Below the pieces are notes generated by a model that was given only the letters and a program-made list of their open reading frames with translations, was not told the DNA's origin and ran no database searches. A stretch of DNA of 7,098 bases, taken from the NCBI GenBank assembly GCA_018400515.1, contig JAGYMR010000144.1, positions 1-7,098 on the forward strand, written 5' to 3'. This stretch comes from Tangfeifania sp. GTDB lineage: Bacteria; Bacteroidota; Bacteroidia; Bacteroidales; Prolixibacteraceae. A program made the position numbers and the translations under genes. Of this stretch, positions 6,202 to 7,098 are shown in pieces (the stretch's first letter is position 1; every line of letters begins with the position of its first letter).

Positions 6202-6945
6202 TCAAATAACAAATTCAATCTCTTTAAATAAATATTCCTCCACTTCGCCGCACCGGGTTTCAAGGATGAACTGGCCGAACTCACCAATGCCGCGGATCCG
6301 GGCCTCAAAGATGAATTCCCCTTTCTTAAAACGGGCCCATTGATTCAGGCGGTATAGCCGGTTGAAGTAGTGAAAGTCAATGGCATCCGTCTGCCCGTTT
6401 GACAAATGGCAGTACCATTCCCAAAAATGGGTCTGAAATTTTTCGGCTACAGATTCAATGGAAAATTCCCTCCCTGTAAGCTGCTTCAGGGAAACAGGAC
6501 GGGGAATCGCCGTACTGAAATGCTCCTGGTTGATATTCAATCCGACGCCAATGACCGAAGACTGAATATAATGCCCCTCCACGGAATTCTCGATCAAAAT
6601 GCCCCCAATTTTTTTATCCCCGGCATAAATATCGTTTGGCCATTTAATAGAAACACGATCAATCGTTTCATCCAAAAAATCAACCAAGGCCAGACTGGTG
6701 ATTTTTGACAGAAAAAACTGCTTTTCAGCCGGTAAAAATTCCGGAAACAAAACAAGGCTGGCTAAAAGGTTTTTATTCGCCTCACTTTCCCAGTGGTTCC
6801 CGGCATACCCTTTCCCGGCAGACTGAAAATGTGTCAGAACAACCGTTCCATGATGTGCCTTCCCCGAAGAAATAAGCTGCTTGGCATAGTTATTGGACGA
6901 TCCCGTTTCGGAAACAATAACGGTATTTTTGTCTGTTTTTTTCAT
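6202..6945 (-). CDS. birA: Biotin--[acetyl-CoA-carboxylase] ligase (BirA, no HTH domain)
   Basis: BirA activates biotin with ATP to biotinyl-5'-AMP and attaches it to a lysine of biotin carboxyl carrier proteins such as the acetyl-CoA carboxylase subunit. The 247-residue protein consists of the catalytic domain plus the small C-terminal domain, and lacks the N-terminal DNA-binding domain of E. coli BirA. It is therefore a monofunctional ligase and not a bio-operon repressor. Motifs: SETGSSNNYAKQL (12-24); QSAGKGYAG (41-49), the biotinyl-AMP loop, with GKGYAG in place of the classical GRGRRG; KWPND (101-105); KKIGGILIEN (111-120), where K112 corresponds to the active-site lysine; and GVGLNIN (133-139). 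The ATG at 6945 starts just before the first conserved strand. It converges on the SRPBCC gene with 22 bp between stop codons and no hairpin between them. Upstream (6946-7087) lies a region with inverted repeats that could serve both directions. Confidence 0.95.
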   Translation of the reverse strand: MKKTDKNTVIVSETGSSNNYAKQLISSGKAHHGTVVLTHFQSAGKGYAGNHWESEANKNLLASLVLFPEFLPAEKQFFLSKITSLALVDFLDETIDRVSIKWPNDIYAGDKKIGGILIENSVEGHYIQSSVIGVGLNINQEHFSTAIPRPVSLKQLTGREFSIESVAEKFQTHFWEWYCHLSNGQTDAIDFHYFNRLYRLNQWARFKKGEFIFEARIRGIGEFGQFILETRCGEVEEYLFKEIEFVI

Positions 6946-6972
6946 GTTTTTTTGTCAAAAACGGACGTTGTC

Positions 6973-6991
6973 ACCGGCAAACCCGGTTTTT
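6973..6991 (+). terminator. Weak terminator-like hairpin in the birA upstream region
   Basis: ACCGG (6973-6977) pairs with CCGGT (6983-6987) around CAAAC, and five T residues (6987-6991) close the element. The shape is that of an intrinsic terminator on the plus strand, but the stem is only 5 bp and no plus-strand gene lies just upstream, so its role is uncertain. Confidence 0.25.
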
Positions 6992-7003
6992 GTTTGAACA
7001 AAA
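6988..7003. repeat. Perfect 7-bp inverted repeat, 2-bp spacer (operator-like)
   Basis: TTTTGTT (6988-6994) and AACAAAA (6997-7003) are exact reverse complements separated by TG, upstream of birA and 84 bp before the candidate start at 7088. The size and symmetry suit a dimeric regulator, but the composition is mostly A/T and chance is a serious alternative. Confidence 0.3.
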
Positions 7004-7007
7004 GCAC

Positions 7008-7053
7008 GCATCTTTTTTCAGCCCGTTCGTTGTCTTTCGGGAAAATAAGATGC
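7008..7053. repeat. 46-nt imperfect hairpin in the leader before 7088
   Basis: GCATCTT (7008-7014) is the exact reverse complement of AAGATGC (7047-7053). Inside, TTTT (7015-7018) can pair with AAAA (7042-7045), with T7046 bulged, and CCCG (7022-7025) with CGGG (7038-7041), with CAG (7019-7021) bulged, leaving a 12-nt loop. This gives about 15 paired positions. It lies in the non-coding stretch 6946-7087, which holds no open gene I can support, about 35 bp before the ATG at 7088. It may be a 5' leader structure of the next gene. Confidence 0.4.
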
Positions 7054-7087
7054 TTCCTGCCCGTCCGGTCAGTGGATTCTTCCTTTT

Positions 7088-7098
7088 ATGAAAGACAA
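7088..7098 (+). CDS. Possible start of the next gene, cut by the window edge
   Basis: ATG at 7088 begins a frame (M-K-D-) that runs off the window after three complete codons. It is divergent from birA, with 142 bp between the two start codons. In many Bacteroidota genomes, as I recall, birA is divergent from rsfS (ribosome silencing factor), followed by ftsH; that would make rsfS the expected gene. Three codons cannot show this, and no clear promoter or Shine-Dalgarno sequence supports the start. Confidence 0.25.

Noticed and set aside
1..7098. CRISPR array, insertion sequence, tRNA, rRNA, toxin-antitoxin or defence genes
   Set aside because: No regularly spaced repeats, transposase motifs, tRNA-like cloverleaf or known defence domains were seen on either strand.

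Overview
Almost all of this window (about position 130 to the right end) looks like ordinary Bacteroidota chromosome. The grounds are the protein variants (CoaD with a HTPINATIIRD C-terminal motif, a BirA without an HTH domain, a TlpA-like exported protein with a plain signal peptide), A-rich start contexts without strong Shine-Dalgarno sequences, and a gene neighbourhood (coaD, Nudix, pyrE, SRPBCC, birA) that I recall as common in that phylum. A marine or anaerobic Bacteroidales/Marinilabiliales-type genome is a guess from overall composition and protein flavour, not something I could test.

Layout. Positions 1 to about 126 hold a high-GC (about 66%) fragment of a Ser/Thr protein kinase of planctomycete/myxobacterial style. 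It stops abruptly and is followed by about 33% GC sequence; this is best read as an assembly join or recent breakpoint. Then: a cation-chloride cotransporter family permease (240-2459, +); coaD, phosphopantetheine adenylyltransferase (2525-3022, +); an exported thioredoxin-fold protein with a degenerate active site (3031-4446, +); a Nudix hydrolase (about 5063-4434, -) whose end overlaps the previous gene tail to tail by 13 bp; pyrE, orotate phosphoribosyltransferase (5089-5733, +); an SRPBCC-fold protein joined to pyrE by an ATGA overlap (5730-6179, +); birA, biotin-protein ligase (6945-6202, -); and a 142-bp region with hairpins before a possible next gene start at 7088.

How the genes relate. 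The genes are mainly housekeeping: CoA synthesis (CoaD), pyrimidine synthesis (PyrE), biotinylation of carboxylases (BirA) and ion transport. Apparent transcription units are transporter (alone or reading into coaD), coaD plus the thioredoxin-like gene (8-bp gap), pyrE plus SRPBCC (4-bp overlap), and the minus-strand Nudix and birA genes. No CRISPR array, insertion sequence, tRNA, rRNA or defence-like cassette was seen. I do not find a convincing undescribed system. The points most worth a second look are the composition break at about 126, the MVVC site in the thioredoxin-like protein, and the structured leader at the right end.
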